The notes beneath the pieces are model-generated. The model had not been told where the DNA came from, did not search any database, and saw nothing but the letters and a program-made list of their open reading frames with translations. The position numbers were made by a program, and so were the translations under genes. A stretch of 11,844 nucleotides of DNA from NCBI GenBank assembly GCA_937898155.1, contig CALEJO010000066.1, positions 1-11,844 on the forward strand. The letters run 5' to 3'. This stretch comes from an uncultured Clostridia bacterium. GTDB lineage: Bacteria > Bacillota > Clostridia > Oscillospirales > CAG-272. Of the stretch, positions 1-7,585 are shown piece by piece; position 1 is the stretch's first letter, and each line of letters starts with the position of its first letter.

Positions 1-33
1 GCGCAAACTTTCATCCGAGCGGCTCTTTTGCGA

Positions 34-62
34 CGCTTTTCTCCCGAGAAAAGCGGATTTTT
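34..62 (+). terminator. Probable intrinsic terminator upstream of the operon
   Basis: A perfect 9-bp stem (CGCTTTTCT at 34-42 pairing with AGAAAAGCG at 47-55) closes a 4-nt loop CCCG and is followed by GA and five T residues (58-62). That shape fits a rho-independent terminator for a + strand gene ending before the window. The stem is A/T-rich in its middle and the T-run is short, so termination may be partial. The same stem sequence recurs elsewhere in the window, so it may instead be a member of a dispersed palindrome. Confidence 0.5.
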
Positions 63-81
63 CCCGTCAAAGAAAAAGTTG

Positions 82-100
82 GCGTTTCTCAAAGAAAAGC
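82..100. repeat. Imperfect copy of the GCTTTTCT/AGAAAAGC hairpin
   Basis: GCGTTTCT (82-89), a CAA loop and AGAAAAGC (93-100) form an 8-bp stem with one mismatch. The right arm is identical to that of the hairpins at 34-55 and 11668-11691. It lies just before the yicC promoter, and the A-rich DNA around 91-108 could also act as an UP element for that promoter. No function is demonstrable from sequence. Confidence 0.4.
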
Positions 101-111
101 GAAAAAATCGG

Positions 112-141
112 TTGACAATGCCGTTTGAAATAAGCTATAAT
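112..141 (+). promoter_or_regulatory. Sigma-A-type promoter of the yicC-rsgA operon
   Basis: A consensus -35 box TTGACA (112-117) and a consensus -10 box TATAAT (136-141) are separated by 18 nt, one more than the optimum. A-rich DNA at about 91-108 lies just upstream, where an UP element would sit. The predicted start of transcription is near 147-149, giving a leader of about 43 nt before the yicC start codon. It is the only near-consensus promoter I could find in the window. Confidence 0.8.
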
Positions 142-160
142 AATAAATAATACTTATATT

Positions 161-186
161 GCGGGAATATGTCCCGCGACGGGGGA
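161..186 (+). promoter_or_regulatory. 5' leader hairpin adjoining the yicC ribosome binding site
   Basis: GCGGGA (161-166) and TCCCGC (172-177) form a perfect 6-bp stem with a 5-nt loop. The Shine-Dalgarno GGGGGA (181-186) follows four nucleotides later, with 4 nt to the ATG at 191. The right arm can alternatively pair with the start of the Shine-Dalgarno region (CCCG 173-176 with CGGG 180-183, loop CGA). The two stems are mutually exclusive. Whether either is used for control is inference. Confidence 0.35.
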
Positions 187-190
187 TTTT

Positions 191-1072
191 ATGATCAAAA
201 GCATGACCGCCTACGGCCGCGCGAAAGAAGAGATCGGCGGGCGCAATATCCTTGTCGAAATCAAATCCGTGAACAATCGCTATCTCGATTGCAGCGTCAA
301 ATTGCCGCGTCTATTTGGCTTTCTCGAAGATAAAATCAAGTCCTATCTCAGCGCGAAAGGCGTTTCGCGCGGCAAAGTGGACGTGTTTGTTTCCATCGAC
401 ATTCTCGAAGAAGAGGGCGTCTCGATCGAAATCGACCGCGCCTATACGGAAAGCTACCTCGCGGCGCTCCGCCGGCTCGCCGCCGATTACGATTTGCCGG
501 ACGACATCACCGTCATGAAGGTCGCGGAAAACCGCGACGTGTTCGCCATCACGAAAGCCGATGACGATATGGAGCGCGAATGGCAGAACCTGCTCCCCGT
601 GCTGGAAGAGGCGACGAACGCGTTTCTCGCCGCGCGGGAACGCGAAGGCGCCAACATGAAAGCCGACATCCTCACCAAAAAAGCGCGCGTCATGGAGCTC
701 GTCGCGCAGATCGGTCCGCTCTCCGAGGCGGACAAAGCGGCGCAATATGAAAAACTCCTCACGCGGATTCGTCAAATGCTCGGCGACGTCAGCGTGGACG
801 AGGGGCGGCTCATCACCGAGTGCGCGCTTTACGCCGATAAGATCGCCGTGGACGAAGAGCTTGTGCGGCTCGCTTCGCACTTCGAGGCATTTGACGCGAT
901 CGTCGCGTCGGGCGACGCCGTCGGCAGAAAGCTCGACTTCCTGCTTCAAGAGATCAACCGCGAAACGAACACGATCGGCTCGAAGGCGTGCGACCTCGCG
1001 ATCGCGAAGATCGTCGTCGAGATCAAGAGCGAGCTCGAAAAGATCCGCGAGCAAATCCAGAATATCGAATAA
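191..1072 (+). CDS. yicC: YicC/YloC family endoribonuclease
   Basis: 293 aa, the usual size for this family, which has been linked to endoribonucleolytic RNA processing and decay in bacteria (YloC in Bacillus, YicC in E. coli). The start is fixed by the family N-terminus MIKSMTAYGRA. The conserved segment EIKSVNNRYLDC follows near residue 24. The C-terminal DUF1732 domain covers roughly residues 205-293: GRLITECALYADKIAVDEEL begins at 205, and it closes with GRKLDFLLQEINRETNTIGS and a final SELEKIREQIQNIE, both near-invariant in the family. GGGGGA at 181-186 is the likely ribosome binding site. It is the first gene after the promoter and lies 24 nt before remA, the classic Bacillota neighbour. 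Family assignment is secure; the cellular RNA targets cannot be told from sequence. Confidence 0.96.
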   Translation: MIKSMTAYGRAKEEIGGRNILVEIKSVNNRYLDCSVKLPRLFGFLEDKIKSYLSAKGVSRGKVDVFVSIDILEEEGVSIEIDRAYTESYLAALRRLAADYDLPDDITVMKVAENRDVFAITKADDDMEREWQNLLPVLEEATNAFLAAREREGANMKADILTKKARVMELVAQIGPLSEADKAAQYEKLLTRIRQMLGDVSVDEGRLITECALYADKIAVDEELVRLASHFEAFDAIVASGDAVGRKLDFLLQEINRETNTIGSKACDLAIAKIVVEIKSELEKIREQIQNIE

Positions 1073-1096
1073 ACACCGAAAGAGGGCATTCTCATT

Positions 1097-1369
1097 ATGA
1101 TGAAATTTATCAGCATCGGCAACGGCAATATGGTCGCCGCGCATCGCGTCATCGCCATCGCGAGCCCCGATTCCGCGCCGATCAAACGACTGATCCAGGA
1201 TTCGCGCGACGGCGGTCGCGTCATCGACGTTTCCTGCGGCAGACGCACCCGCTCCGTGATCATCACGGATAGCGACCACGTCATCCTCTCCGCCATCAAG
1301 GCGGAAACCATCTCCACCCGTCTCAACGGACAGGAGCAGGAGGATGACGAAGAGATGGAAGAAGAATGA
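1097..1369 (+). CDS. remA: RemA family DNA-binding regulator (DUF370)
   Basis: 90 aa. The core (residues 2-77) matches the RemA family closely: MKFISIGNGNMVAAHRVIAI, SPDSAPIKRLIQDSRDGGRV, CGRRTRSVIITDSDHVILSA. In Bacillus subtilis RemA is a DNA-binding activator of biofilm matrix genes; in Clostridia, where it sits invariably between yicC and gmk, its targets are largely unknown. AGAGGG at 1081-1086 supports ATG 1097 (10-nt spacing); ATG 1100 would match the family start more exactly but lies 13 nt away. The protein ends in a strongly acidic tail, NGQEQEDDEEMEEE, absent from the compact Bacillus protein. The stop overlaps the possible gmk start (ATGA at 1366-1369), suggesting translational coupling. 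Family certain; regulatory role inferred. Confidence 0.94.
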   Translation: MMKFISIGNGNMVAAHRVIAIASPDSAPIKRLIQDSRDGGRVIDVSCGRRTRSVIITDSDHVILSAIKAETISTRLNGQEQEDDEEMEEE

Positions 1370-1989
1370 CGGGGGCGGCTATGGCAAAAAAAGGACTTCT
1401 CTTTATTATATCCGGCCCCGCCGGCAGCGGCAAGGGCACGATCGTCAGCCGCGTGCGGGAGCTCGCGGAATTCGACTTTTCCGTTTCCGCGACGACGCGC
1501 GCCCCGCGTCCCGGCGAGATCGACGGCGTGCATTATCACTTCATCGACCGCGCGCGGTTTGAGGAAATGATCAGGAACGACGAATTGCTCGAACACGCGG
1601 AATACGTCGGCAACTATTACGGCACGCCGCGCAAGCCCGTCGAGGAAACGCTCGCCGAGGGTAAAAACATCATTCTCGATATCGAGGTGCAGGGCGCGAT
1701 GCAGGTCAAGGCGAAAATGCCCGAAGCCATCATGATCTTCGTCCTGCCGCCCGATTTCAAAACGCTGCTCGGCAGAATCCGCGGGCGCGGCACCGAAAGC
1801 GAGGAGGTCATTTCGCTCCGGATGCAAAAGGCGCGACTCGAAATTTCCCTCTTTGACCACTACGATTACGTGGTCGTCAACCGCGAGGGAGCCGTCGAGG
1901 ACGCCGCTCAGGAGGTCCTCTCCATTCTGCGCGCCGAGCGGCTCAAAACGTTCCGCAACGGAGACATTCCCGCACAATTTTTCGATTGA
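1366..1989 (+). CDS. gmk: Guanylate kinase
   Basis: 207 aa. Phosphorylates GMP (and dGMP) to GDP with ATP in the cytosol, the essential step toward GTP; in Bacillota this enzyme is a known target of (p)ppGpp inhibition. Counting from this start, the P-loop GPAGSGKGT is at residues 17-25, the GMP-binding signature TTRAPRPGEIDGVHYHF at 43-59, NYYGTP at 83-88, DIEVQGAMQVK at 105-115, and the lid region RGRGTESEEVISLRM follows. The length is typical. Two starts are possible: ATG 1366, overlapping the remA stop by 4 nt, and ATG 1381 (MAKKGLLFIISG), preceded by GGGGG at 1371-1375. The latter fits the family N-terminus better; I list the outer one. rpoZ follows, as in most Bacillota. Confidence 0.97.
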   Translation: MTGAAMAKKGLLFIISGPAGSGKGTIVSRVRELAEFDFSVSATTRAPRPGEIDGVHYHFIDRARFEEMIRNDELLEHAEYVGNYYGTPRKPVEETLAEGKNIILDIEVQGAMQVKAKMPEAIMIFVLPPDFKTLLGRIRGRGTESEEVISLRMQKARLEISLFDHYDYVVVNREGAVEDAAQEVLSILRAERLKTFRNGDIPAQFFD

Positions 1990-2021
1990 TCGACACAATG
2001 TGTTAAGATAAGGAGTAAATT

Positions 2022-2309
2022 ATGATTTCACCTTCCACCGAACAACTCACGAGCGGCAAATTCAATCGCTATTCTCTCGTCATCGCCACGGCGAAATGCG
2101 CCCGTCTCATCACCGATGAATACGTCGCGCAGAGAGAAAAAGCCGAAAAGATGATCGCCGACAAAAAGACCGACAAGAGCATCGCGTCGATGATCGCGAG
2201 CGACATCCGCGACAACAAGGCGGTCGAAAACGCCGTGCAGAAGCTCTATAAGGACGAATATCGCGTCATCCTGCCCGGCGAAGAGAACCCGGTCGTTCTC
2301 GGAAGCTGA
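2022..2309 (+). CDS. rpoZ: DNA-directed RNA polymerase omega subunit
   Basis: 95 aa. Omega binds the beta' subunit and helps assemble and stabilise RNA polymerase. The diagnostic helix is NRYSLVIATAKCARLI (residues 15-30), very close to the family's NRYxLVxxxAKRAR core; the conserved region ends in ENAVQKLYKDEYRVI. In this family the N-terminal segment (MISPSTEQLTSGKF here) commonly precedes that helix. A good ribosome binding site AAGGAG (2010-2015) lies 6 nt before the ATG. The position directly after gmk is the standard Bacillota order. coaBC, which often lies between rpoZ and priA, is missing here. Omega is poorly conserved in general, so the call rests on the helix plus the position; together they are convincing. 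Confidence 0.93.
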   Translation: MISPSTEQLTSGKFNRYSLVIATAKCARLITDEYVAQREKAEKMIADKKTDKSIASMIASDIRDNKAVENAVQKLYKDEYRVILPGEENPVVLGS

Positions 2310-2344
2310 CAAAACGCGCGACGCGGAAAGGAGGGGAGCAAGAG

Positions 2345-4798
2345 TTGGACCCGACCGTCATGACGCTTGGCGTCCATATTCTCGACGTCCCTTATCCGCT
2401 TGACGTCGAATATACCTATTACGTCCCCGACACGCTGGAACCGTCGTTCCGCGTCGGGGAGTTCGTGCTGGTTCCGTTCGGCGGCGCCAATAAAAAGCTC
2501 TGCGCGCTCGTCACCTCGATCGGTGACGCAGGCACGCTTTCCGCCGAGGAACGCGCAAAGCTCAAACCCGTGCTGGCGCTCGTGAACGAGCCCTTGGCGC
2601 TCGACGACGAAATGCTCGCGCTCGTCGCGTTTTTACGCGACCGAACGCTCTGCTCTTACGGAGACGCCGTGCGGCGACTCATTCCCGCGGACGCGTTTGC
2701 GCGCGCGAGCGAGGTCTATTCCGCGGCGGAGCCGCCCGACGAGATGCCCGCGCTCAACGCGAAAGCGTCGGCGATCTATTCCTATCTGCGCGAACATTCC
2801 CCCGCCTCCGCCGAGAAAATGGAGGCGGAATTCGGCGCGGACGTGCGCAAAGTGCTTCGCACGTTTCTTTCGGAGGGGCTCGCCGTCGCCGATACGCGCA
2901 TCCGCGAGGCAACCGGCGCCACCGTCGAGATCGCGACCGCGATCCCCGATGCCGATCTCTCCACGCTTTCCCGCCCGCGCACGCCGGAGGCATACCGCCG
3001 GCTTTATGAAACGCTGCTCGACCGCGGCGCGACCGAAACGAAAACGCTGACGGAAATGGGCTTCAAGCCCGCCCAGATCAAAGCCGTGCAAAAGCGCGGA
3101 CTCATCACGCTCGAAAAAATCGAGACGCTCCGTGATTCCTATCAGGATTTCGCCGGCGATCCGAAGCCGCTGAATTTGACCGACGAGCAACAAGCCGCCC
3201 GCGACACGCTTGCCGCGCTGATGGACGAGGGTGCGCCCCGCGCCGCCCTGCTTTACGGCGTGACGGGTAGCGGCAAAACGAGCGTCATTCTCTCTCTTTG
3301 CGAAAAAACCGTCGCCGAAGGCAAAACGGCGATTATTCTCGTTCCCGAGATCGCGCTGACGCGCCAGTCGGTCGCGATCTTCATCTCCCGCTTCCCGGGA
3401 CGGACGGCAGTCATTCACTCGGGGCTGTCCGACGGCGAGCGGTTCGACGCGTATAAACGCATCCGACGCGGAGAGGTTTCCGTCGTGCTCGGCACGCGCT
3501 CCGCGATTTTCGCGCCGCTTCCGAATATCGGTCTCATCGTGATCGACGAGGAGCAGGAAGCGACCTATAAATCCGATATGTCCCCCAAATATCACGCGCG
3601 CGACGTGGCGAAGCACCGCGCCGCCGCGCATCGGGCGCTTTTACTGCTCGCGTCCGCCACGCCGTCCATCGAGAGCTTTTACGAAGCGGAGCGCGGGCGG
3701 TATGCGCTCGTCAAGCTGACGCATCGCTACGCCGGCACCGAGCTGCCCGCTGTCACGATCGCGGATATGCGGCAAACGAACCCGACCGCAAACGCGATGC
3801 TCGGTCCCGTTCTGTGCGAGGCGCTGTGTGAAACGCACGAGGCGGGCAATCAATCCATGCTCTTTCTCAATCGCCGTGGCTATCACCGCCAGCAGACCTG
3901 CCGCGCGTGCGGCGAAACGATGCTCTGCCCCAACTGCTCCGTCGCGCTGACGCATCACAAAACGCGACTCGGCAGTCGGCTCGTCTGCCATTATTGCGGC
4001 TATTCGATCCCCGCGCCGCGCTTCTGCCCGCATTGCGGAAGCGAGCATCTCGATTTTTCCGGCTACGGCACGCAGCTGGTCGAAGAAGAACTCGCCACGC
4101 TTTTGCCCGACGCGAAAGTCGCCCGCATGGACGCGGACACGACGCAGGAGCGCTTTTCGCACGACGCGATCGTCGAGGCGTTCGCCGCGGGCAAGCAGGA
4201 TTTGCTTGTCGGCACGCAGATGATCGCCAAGGGGCATAATTTCCCAAAGCTCAAACTGGTCGGCGTTGTCGCGGCGGACAATTCCCTCTTTCTCGACGAT
4301 TTCCGCGCCAACGAGCGCACCTTTTCGCTGATCACGCAGGTGATCGGACGCGCGGGACGTGCCGGCGGTGGCGGAAGTGCCGTCATCCAGACCTATAACC
4401 CCGACAACGAAACGATCCGCCGAGCCGCCGCGCAGGACTACGAGGCGTTTTACCGAAACGAGATCGCCGTGCGGCGCGCGCTCACGTTCCCGCCGTTTTG
4501 CGATATCGCCGTCTTTTCGTTCGCGTCGGATGAGGAATCCGCGCTCCGCACCTTTGCCGCCGAATTTGCCGACGGACTCAAAGCGGCGGCGGATCGCGCC
4601 AAGGACGTGCCGCTCGTCGTCTACGGACCGTTCGAGGCGCCCGTCTTCAAGATCAAAAACAAATTCCGCATGCGGCTCGTGCTGAAATTCAAAATGAGCC
4701 GCGCGTCGCGTGCGCTTTTCTCGGAACTGCTCGTCACCTACGGCAAAAAAGCCCACAAGGTCGCGGTCTCCGTCGATATCAATCCCATCAATTTTTAA
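2345..4798 (+). CDS. priA: Primosomal protein N' (PriA), replication restart helicase
   Basis: 817 aa. A 3'-to-5' superfamily 2 helicase that recognises abandoned replication forks and reloads the replisome. An N-terminal 3'-DNA-binding domain occupies about residues 1-100 (VPYPLDVEYTYYVPDTLE, then VGEFVLVPFG) and a winged-helix region follows to about 200. Walker A is GVTGSGKT (305-312) and Walker B is DEEQ (401-404), where E. coli has DEEH. Eight zinc-binding cysteines are in place: C519, C522, C528, C531, C548, C551, C561, C564. Motif V region GTQMIAKGHNFP and motif VI QVIGRAGRAG follow. The start is TTG 2345, chosen because AAAGGAGGGG (2327-2336) lies about 10 nt upstream; the next ATG (2360) would be about 25 nt away. 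A TTG start is less usual but fits the family length. Confidence 0.97.
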   Translation: MDPTVMTLGVHILDVPYPLDVEYTYYVPDTLEPSFRVGEFVLVPFGGANKKLCALVTSIGDAGTLSAEERAKLKPVLALVNEPLALDDEMLALVAFLRDRTLCSYGDAVRRLIPADAFARASEVYSAAEPPDEMPALNAKASAIYSYLREHSPASAEKMEAEFGADVRKVLRTFLSEGLAVADTRIREATGATVEIATAIPDADLSTLSRPRTPEAYRRLYETLLDRGATETKTLTEMGFKPAQIKAVQKRGLITLEKIETLRDSYQDFAGDPKPLNLTDEQQAARDTLAALMDEGAPRAALLYGVTGSGKTSVILSLCEKTVAEGKTAIILVPEIALTRQSVAIFISRFPGRTAVIHSGLSDGERFDAYKRIRRGEVSVVLGTRSAIFAPLPNIGLIVIDEEQEATYKSDMSPKYHARDVAKHRAAAHRALLLLASATPSIESFYEAERGRYALVKLTHRYAGTELPAVTIADMRQTNPTANAMLGPVLCEALCETHEAGNQSMLFLNRRGYHRQQTCRACGETMLCPNCSVALTHHKTRLGSRLVCHYCGYSIPAPRFCPHCGSEHLDFSGYGTQLVEEELATLLPDAKVARMDADTTQERFSHDAIVEAFAAGKQDLLVGTQMIAKGHNFPKLKLVGVVAADNSLFLDDFRANERTFSLITQVIGRAGRAGGGGSAVIQTYNPDNETIRRAAAQDYEAFYRNEIAVRRALTFPPFCDIAVFSFASDEESALRTFAAEFADGLKAAADRAKDVPLVVYGPFEAPVFKIKNKFRMRLVLKFKMSRASRALFSELLVTYGKKAHKVAVSVDINPINF

Positions 4799-4810
4799 GC
4801 GAGGTTTGCT

Positions 4811-5290
4811 ATGGCATATCTGAACATTCTGACCGAAAAAGAGCCGGCGCTCCGCAAAATCAGCCGCCCCGTGACGGAGATCACGCCGCGCGTGCTCACC
4901 CTGCTCGACGACATGACGGAAACGATGCGCCGCGCGGACGGCGTGGGACTCGCCGCGCCGCAGATCGGCGTGCTTCGCCGTATCGTCGTCATCGAAGTCG
5001 ATCCGGGCAAGGTCTATGAGCTCATCAATCCCGAAATTCTCGAAACCTCCGGCACGCAGACCGGCAGAGAGGGTTGCCTCTCCGTGCCCGAAAAGCAGGG
5101 CATCGTCACGCGCCCGTCCTACGTTCGCGTCAAGGCGCTCGACCGCACCGGCACCGAACGCATCATCGAGGGCACCGACCTGCTTGCGCGGTGTCTCTGC
5201 CATGAGATCGACCATCTCGACGGCGTTTTGTATATCGACCGCGCCAGCAAGATCATCTATTCCGACGAGGAAGACGAAGAAGAGGAGTAA
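4811..5290 (+). CDS. def: Peptide deformylase
   Basis: 159 aa. A metallo-hydrolase that removes the formyl group from the N-terminal methionine of new proteins at the ribosome exit. All three family motifs are intact: GVGLAAPQIG (residues 44-53), EGCLSVP (87-93) and HEIDH (131-135). The metal ligands are therefore C89, H131 and H135, with E132 catalytic. The length is typical of short bacterial deformylases. The C-terminus is a run of acidic residues (SDEEDEEEE), whose purine-rich codons also supply the ribosome binding site of fmt. GCGAGG (4799-4804) precedes the ATG by 6 nt; priA ends 12 nt upstream and fmt starts 3 nt downstream. Def and Fmt act on the same formyl-methionine cycle, so the pairing is functional. 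Confidence 0.98.
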   Translation: MAYLNILTEKEPALRKISRPVTEITPRVLTLLDDMTETMRRADGVGLAAPQIGVLRRIVVIEVDPGKVYELINPEILETSGTQTGREGCLSVPEKQGIVTRPSYVRVKALDRTGTERIIEGTDLLARCLCHEIDHLDGVLYIDRASKIIYSDEEDEEEE

Positions 5291-5293
5291 ACC

Positions 5294-6253
5294 ATGCGTA
5301 TTGTCTTTATGGGCACCCCCGAATTTGCCGAGGTCGCACTCCGTGCGATCGCGGACACGTTCCCCGATCAAATCGTGGGCGTCGTCACCCGCGTCGATAT
5401 GCCGAAAAATCGCGGGCACGCGCTGACGCCGCCGCCCGTCAAGGTCGCGGCGCTCTCCCTCGGCATCCCCGTCTTTCAGCCGGTCAATCTCAAAGCCGAA
5501 AACTTCGCCGACACGCTCGCCTCGCTCGCGCCCGATCTGATCGTCGTCGCCGCCTACGGCAAAATCCTGCCGAAATACGTGCTGGACGCGCCGCGGCTCG
5601 GCTGTATCAATATCCACGGCTCTCTGCTCCCGAAATATCGCGGCGCCGCGCCGATGCAACGCGCGATCATGGCGGGCGAGCCCGTCATGGGCGTGACGAT
5701 CATGCGCATGGCGGAGGAGCTCGACACGGGCGATATGTTTGAAAAGGGCGAGATCGCGCTCGACGGCACGGAGTCCTTCGGCGAGATCCACGACCGACTC
5801 GCCGCGCTTGGCGCCAAGCTCGTCGTGCATACGATGCACGCGCTCGAAGACGGCACCGCCGTCGCCGTTCCGCAGGATGACGCGCTCTCCACTTACGCGG
5901 ACAAGCTGACAAAAGCCGACCGTCTCCTCGACTTTTCCGCGCCCGCCGAAACCATTCATCATAAGATCCGCGCGCTGTCACCCGCGCCGTGCGCGGAAGC
6001 GCTTTTGCGCGGCGCGAAAGTCAAATTCGTGCGCACCGCGCTCGAAGCGGGCGACGCCGACGGCGCACCCGGCACCGTCTCCGCGCTTTCGCCGAAGGGC
6101 GACGGCACGCTGATCGTCAATACGGGGCGCGGCAAGCTGCGCGTGCTTTCCCTCATTCCCGAGGGCAAAAAAGAAATGACCGCGGGGGATTTCATCCGCG
6201 GCCGCCGCATCGAGGCGACCGATCGGTTTGAGACCGAGCCGCTCGAAGAATAA
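5294..6253 (+). CDS. fmt: Methionyl-tRNA formyltransferase
   Basis: 319 aa, standard length. Transfers a formyl group from 10-formyltetrahydrofolate to Met-tRNA(fMet) before initiation. The N-terminal formyltransferase fold starts MRIVFMGTPEFA. The signature HGSLLPKYRGAAP is at residues 108-120. The catalytic triad N106, H108 and D144 (in EELDTGDM) falls at exactly the numbering of the E. coli enzyme. The folate-side loop reads MPKNRGHALTPPPVK, and the C-terminal tRNA-binding domain occupies about 205-319. The start is supported by GAGGAG (5282-5287), which lies inside the end of def; only 3 nt separate the genes, so coupling with def is likely. No sign of truncation. Confidence 0.98.
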   Translation: MRIVFMGTPEFAEVALRAIADTFPDQIVGVVTRVDMPKNRGHALTPPPVKVAALSLGIPVFQPVNLKAENFADTLASLAPDLIVVAAYGKILPKYVLDAPRLGCINIHGSLLPKYRGAAPMQRAIMAGEPVMGVTIMRMAEELDTGDMFEKGEIALDGTESFGEIHDRLAALGAKLVVHTMHALEDGTAVAVPQDDALSTYADKLTKADRLLDFSAPAETIHHKIRALSPAPCAEALLRGAKVKFVRTALEAGDADGAPGTVSALSPKGDGTLIVNTGRGKLRVLSLIPEGKKEMTAGDFIRGRRIEATDRFETEPLEE

Positions 6254-6262
6254 GGACACATC

Positions 6263-7582
6263 ATGACTGCCAGAGAATCCGCTTTTCTGTCCCTGCAAAA
6301 ATACGAGCACAGCGGCGTTTATCCGAACATCGAGCTTTCCTACGCGATCGAACGCGGCGGGCTCGTGGGTGCGGAACGCGCGCTCTATACCGCGCTCTTT
6401 TACGGCGTGATCGAGCGCAAACTCACGCTCGATTACTATATCGAAGCCGTCTCGTCCCGCCCGCTCGGCGAGATCGACGGCGACGTGCTCGTCATTCTGC
6501 GGCTCGGACTGTATCAGCTTCTCTATCTTTCGCGGATTCCCGAATCCGCCGCCGTCAACGAAAGCGTCGCGCTCGCGCGCCGCTTCTATGCCAAAAAGAA
6601 CAGCGAGGGCTTTGTCAATGCGGTCCTGCGCGAATTTCTGCGCCGCCGCAAAACGCTTTCTCTGCCCACCCGCGAGGCGGGCTTCGGCCGCTACGCTTCG
6701 GTTGCCTATTCCGTCCCCGTGTGGATTTGCGAGCTTTGGCGCGATGCCTACGGGGAAGACACGGCAGAACGGATGCTTTCGACGCTCGACGCGCATCCGA
6801 CGCTCACGCTGTCCGTCAATACGCTCAAAACCACGCGCGACGCGCTTTTGCGCGACCTCGCCGTCGCCGGCATCGACGCGGAACCGTCCGCGCTTTGCCC
6901 GACGAGCGTTCGCCTGCGAAACAATACCCCGATGGCACTGCTCGAACCGTTTTTTGACCGCGCGTTCGTGCAGGACGAAACGTCGGCGCTCTGCGCCCTC
7001 GCCGTCGGCGCCGAAGCGGGAGACACCGTGCTCGACGCCTGCGCCTGCCCGGGCGGCAAAAGCTTCGCGATGGCGATCGCCATGCAAAATCAAGGAAAAA
7101 TTCTCTCCCGCGATCTGCACAAAAACAAACTCTCTCTGATCGAGTCGGGCGCCGCCCGGCTCGGCATCGACATCATCGAAACCGGCACACAGGATGCGTC
7201 CGTGCGGGACGAATCGCTCCCGCCCCTCCGCAAAATCCTTTGCGACGTGCCCTGCTCCGGGCTCGGCGTTCTCGCCAAAAAGCCTGACATCCGCTATAAA
7301 AAGCAGGAGGACATCGTGCGTCTCCCCGCCCTGCAAGCGGAGATTCTCGACGTTTCGGCGGGCTATCTCGCCGTCGGCGGCACGCTCGTCTATTCGACCT
7401 GCACGCTGAATCCCGCGGAAAACCGCGGGCAGATCGCGTCGTTTCTCGCGCGGCATCCGTCGTTTTCGCTCTGCCCGTTCCGGGTGGGCGCGCTCGACGC
7501 GCCGGACGGCATCCTCGAAGTGTTGCCGCACACGCACGGCACCGACGGATTTTTCATCGCAAAACTGAAAAGAGAGGCGTGA
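6263..7582 (+). CDS. rsmB: 16S rRNA (cytosine(967)-C(5))-methyltransferase
   Basis: 439 aa. Methylates carbon 5 of C967 (E. coli numbering) in 16S rRNA using S-adenosylmethionine. An N-terminal NusB-like RNA-binding domain covers about residues 1-130 (RESAFLSLQKYE at the start, then EGFVNAVLREFLRR). The C-terminal Rossmann methyltransferase has motif I ACACPGGK (259-266), motif IV DVPCSG (328-333) and motif VI STCT (378-381). The two catalytic cysteines of m5C enzymes are thus C331 and C380 (the nucleophile in the TC motif). AAGGA (6252-6256) is the ribosome binding site, 9 nt after fmt. rlmN begins 3 nt downstream. The NusB fusion plus position after fmt favours RsmB over RsmF. Confidence 0.96.
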   Translation: MTARESAFLSLQKYEHSGVYPNIELSYAIERGGLVGAERALYTALFYGVIERKLTLDYYIEAVSSRPLGEIDGDVLVILRLGLYQLLYLSRIPESAAVNESVALARRFYAKKNSEGFVNAVLREFLRRRKTLSLPTREAGFGRYASVAYSVPVWICELWRDAYGEDTAERMLSTLDAHPTLTLSVNTLKTTRDALLRDLAVAGIDAEPSALCPTSVRLRNNTPMALLEPFFDRAFVQDETSALCALAVGAEAGDTVLDACACPGGKSFAMAIAMQNQGKILSRDLHKNKLSLIESGAARLGIDIIETGTQDASVRDESLPPLRKILCDVPCSGLGVLAKKPDIRYKKQEDIVRLPALQAEILDVSAGYLAVGGTLVYSTCTLNPAENRGQIASFLARHPSFSLCPFRVGALDAPDGILEVLPHTHGTDGFFIAKLKREA

Positions 7583-7585
7583 CCG

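Noticed and set aside
311..1998. Minus-strand open frames of 322 and 350 codons over yicC, remA and gmk
   Set aside because: They overlap conserved + strand genes and show no recognisable domain or plausible ribosome binding site context.
3545..3556. DEEQ instead of DEEH in PriA as a sign of a dead helicase
   Set aside because: The acidic residues needed for ATP hydrolysis are kept and all other helicase and zinc motifs are intact; to my knowledge Q at this position is seen in other clostridial PriA proteins.
3641..5962. 773-codon open frame on the minus strand over priA, def and fmt
   Set aside because: Same cause: it is bounded by the sense TTA at 3641 and the sense TCA at 5978 and crosses three well-identified genes.
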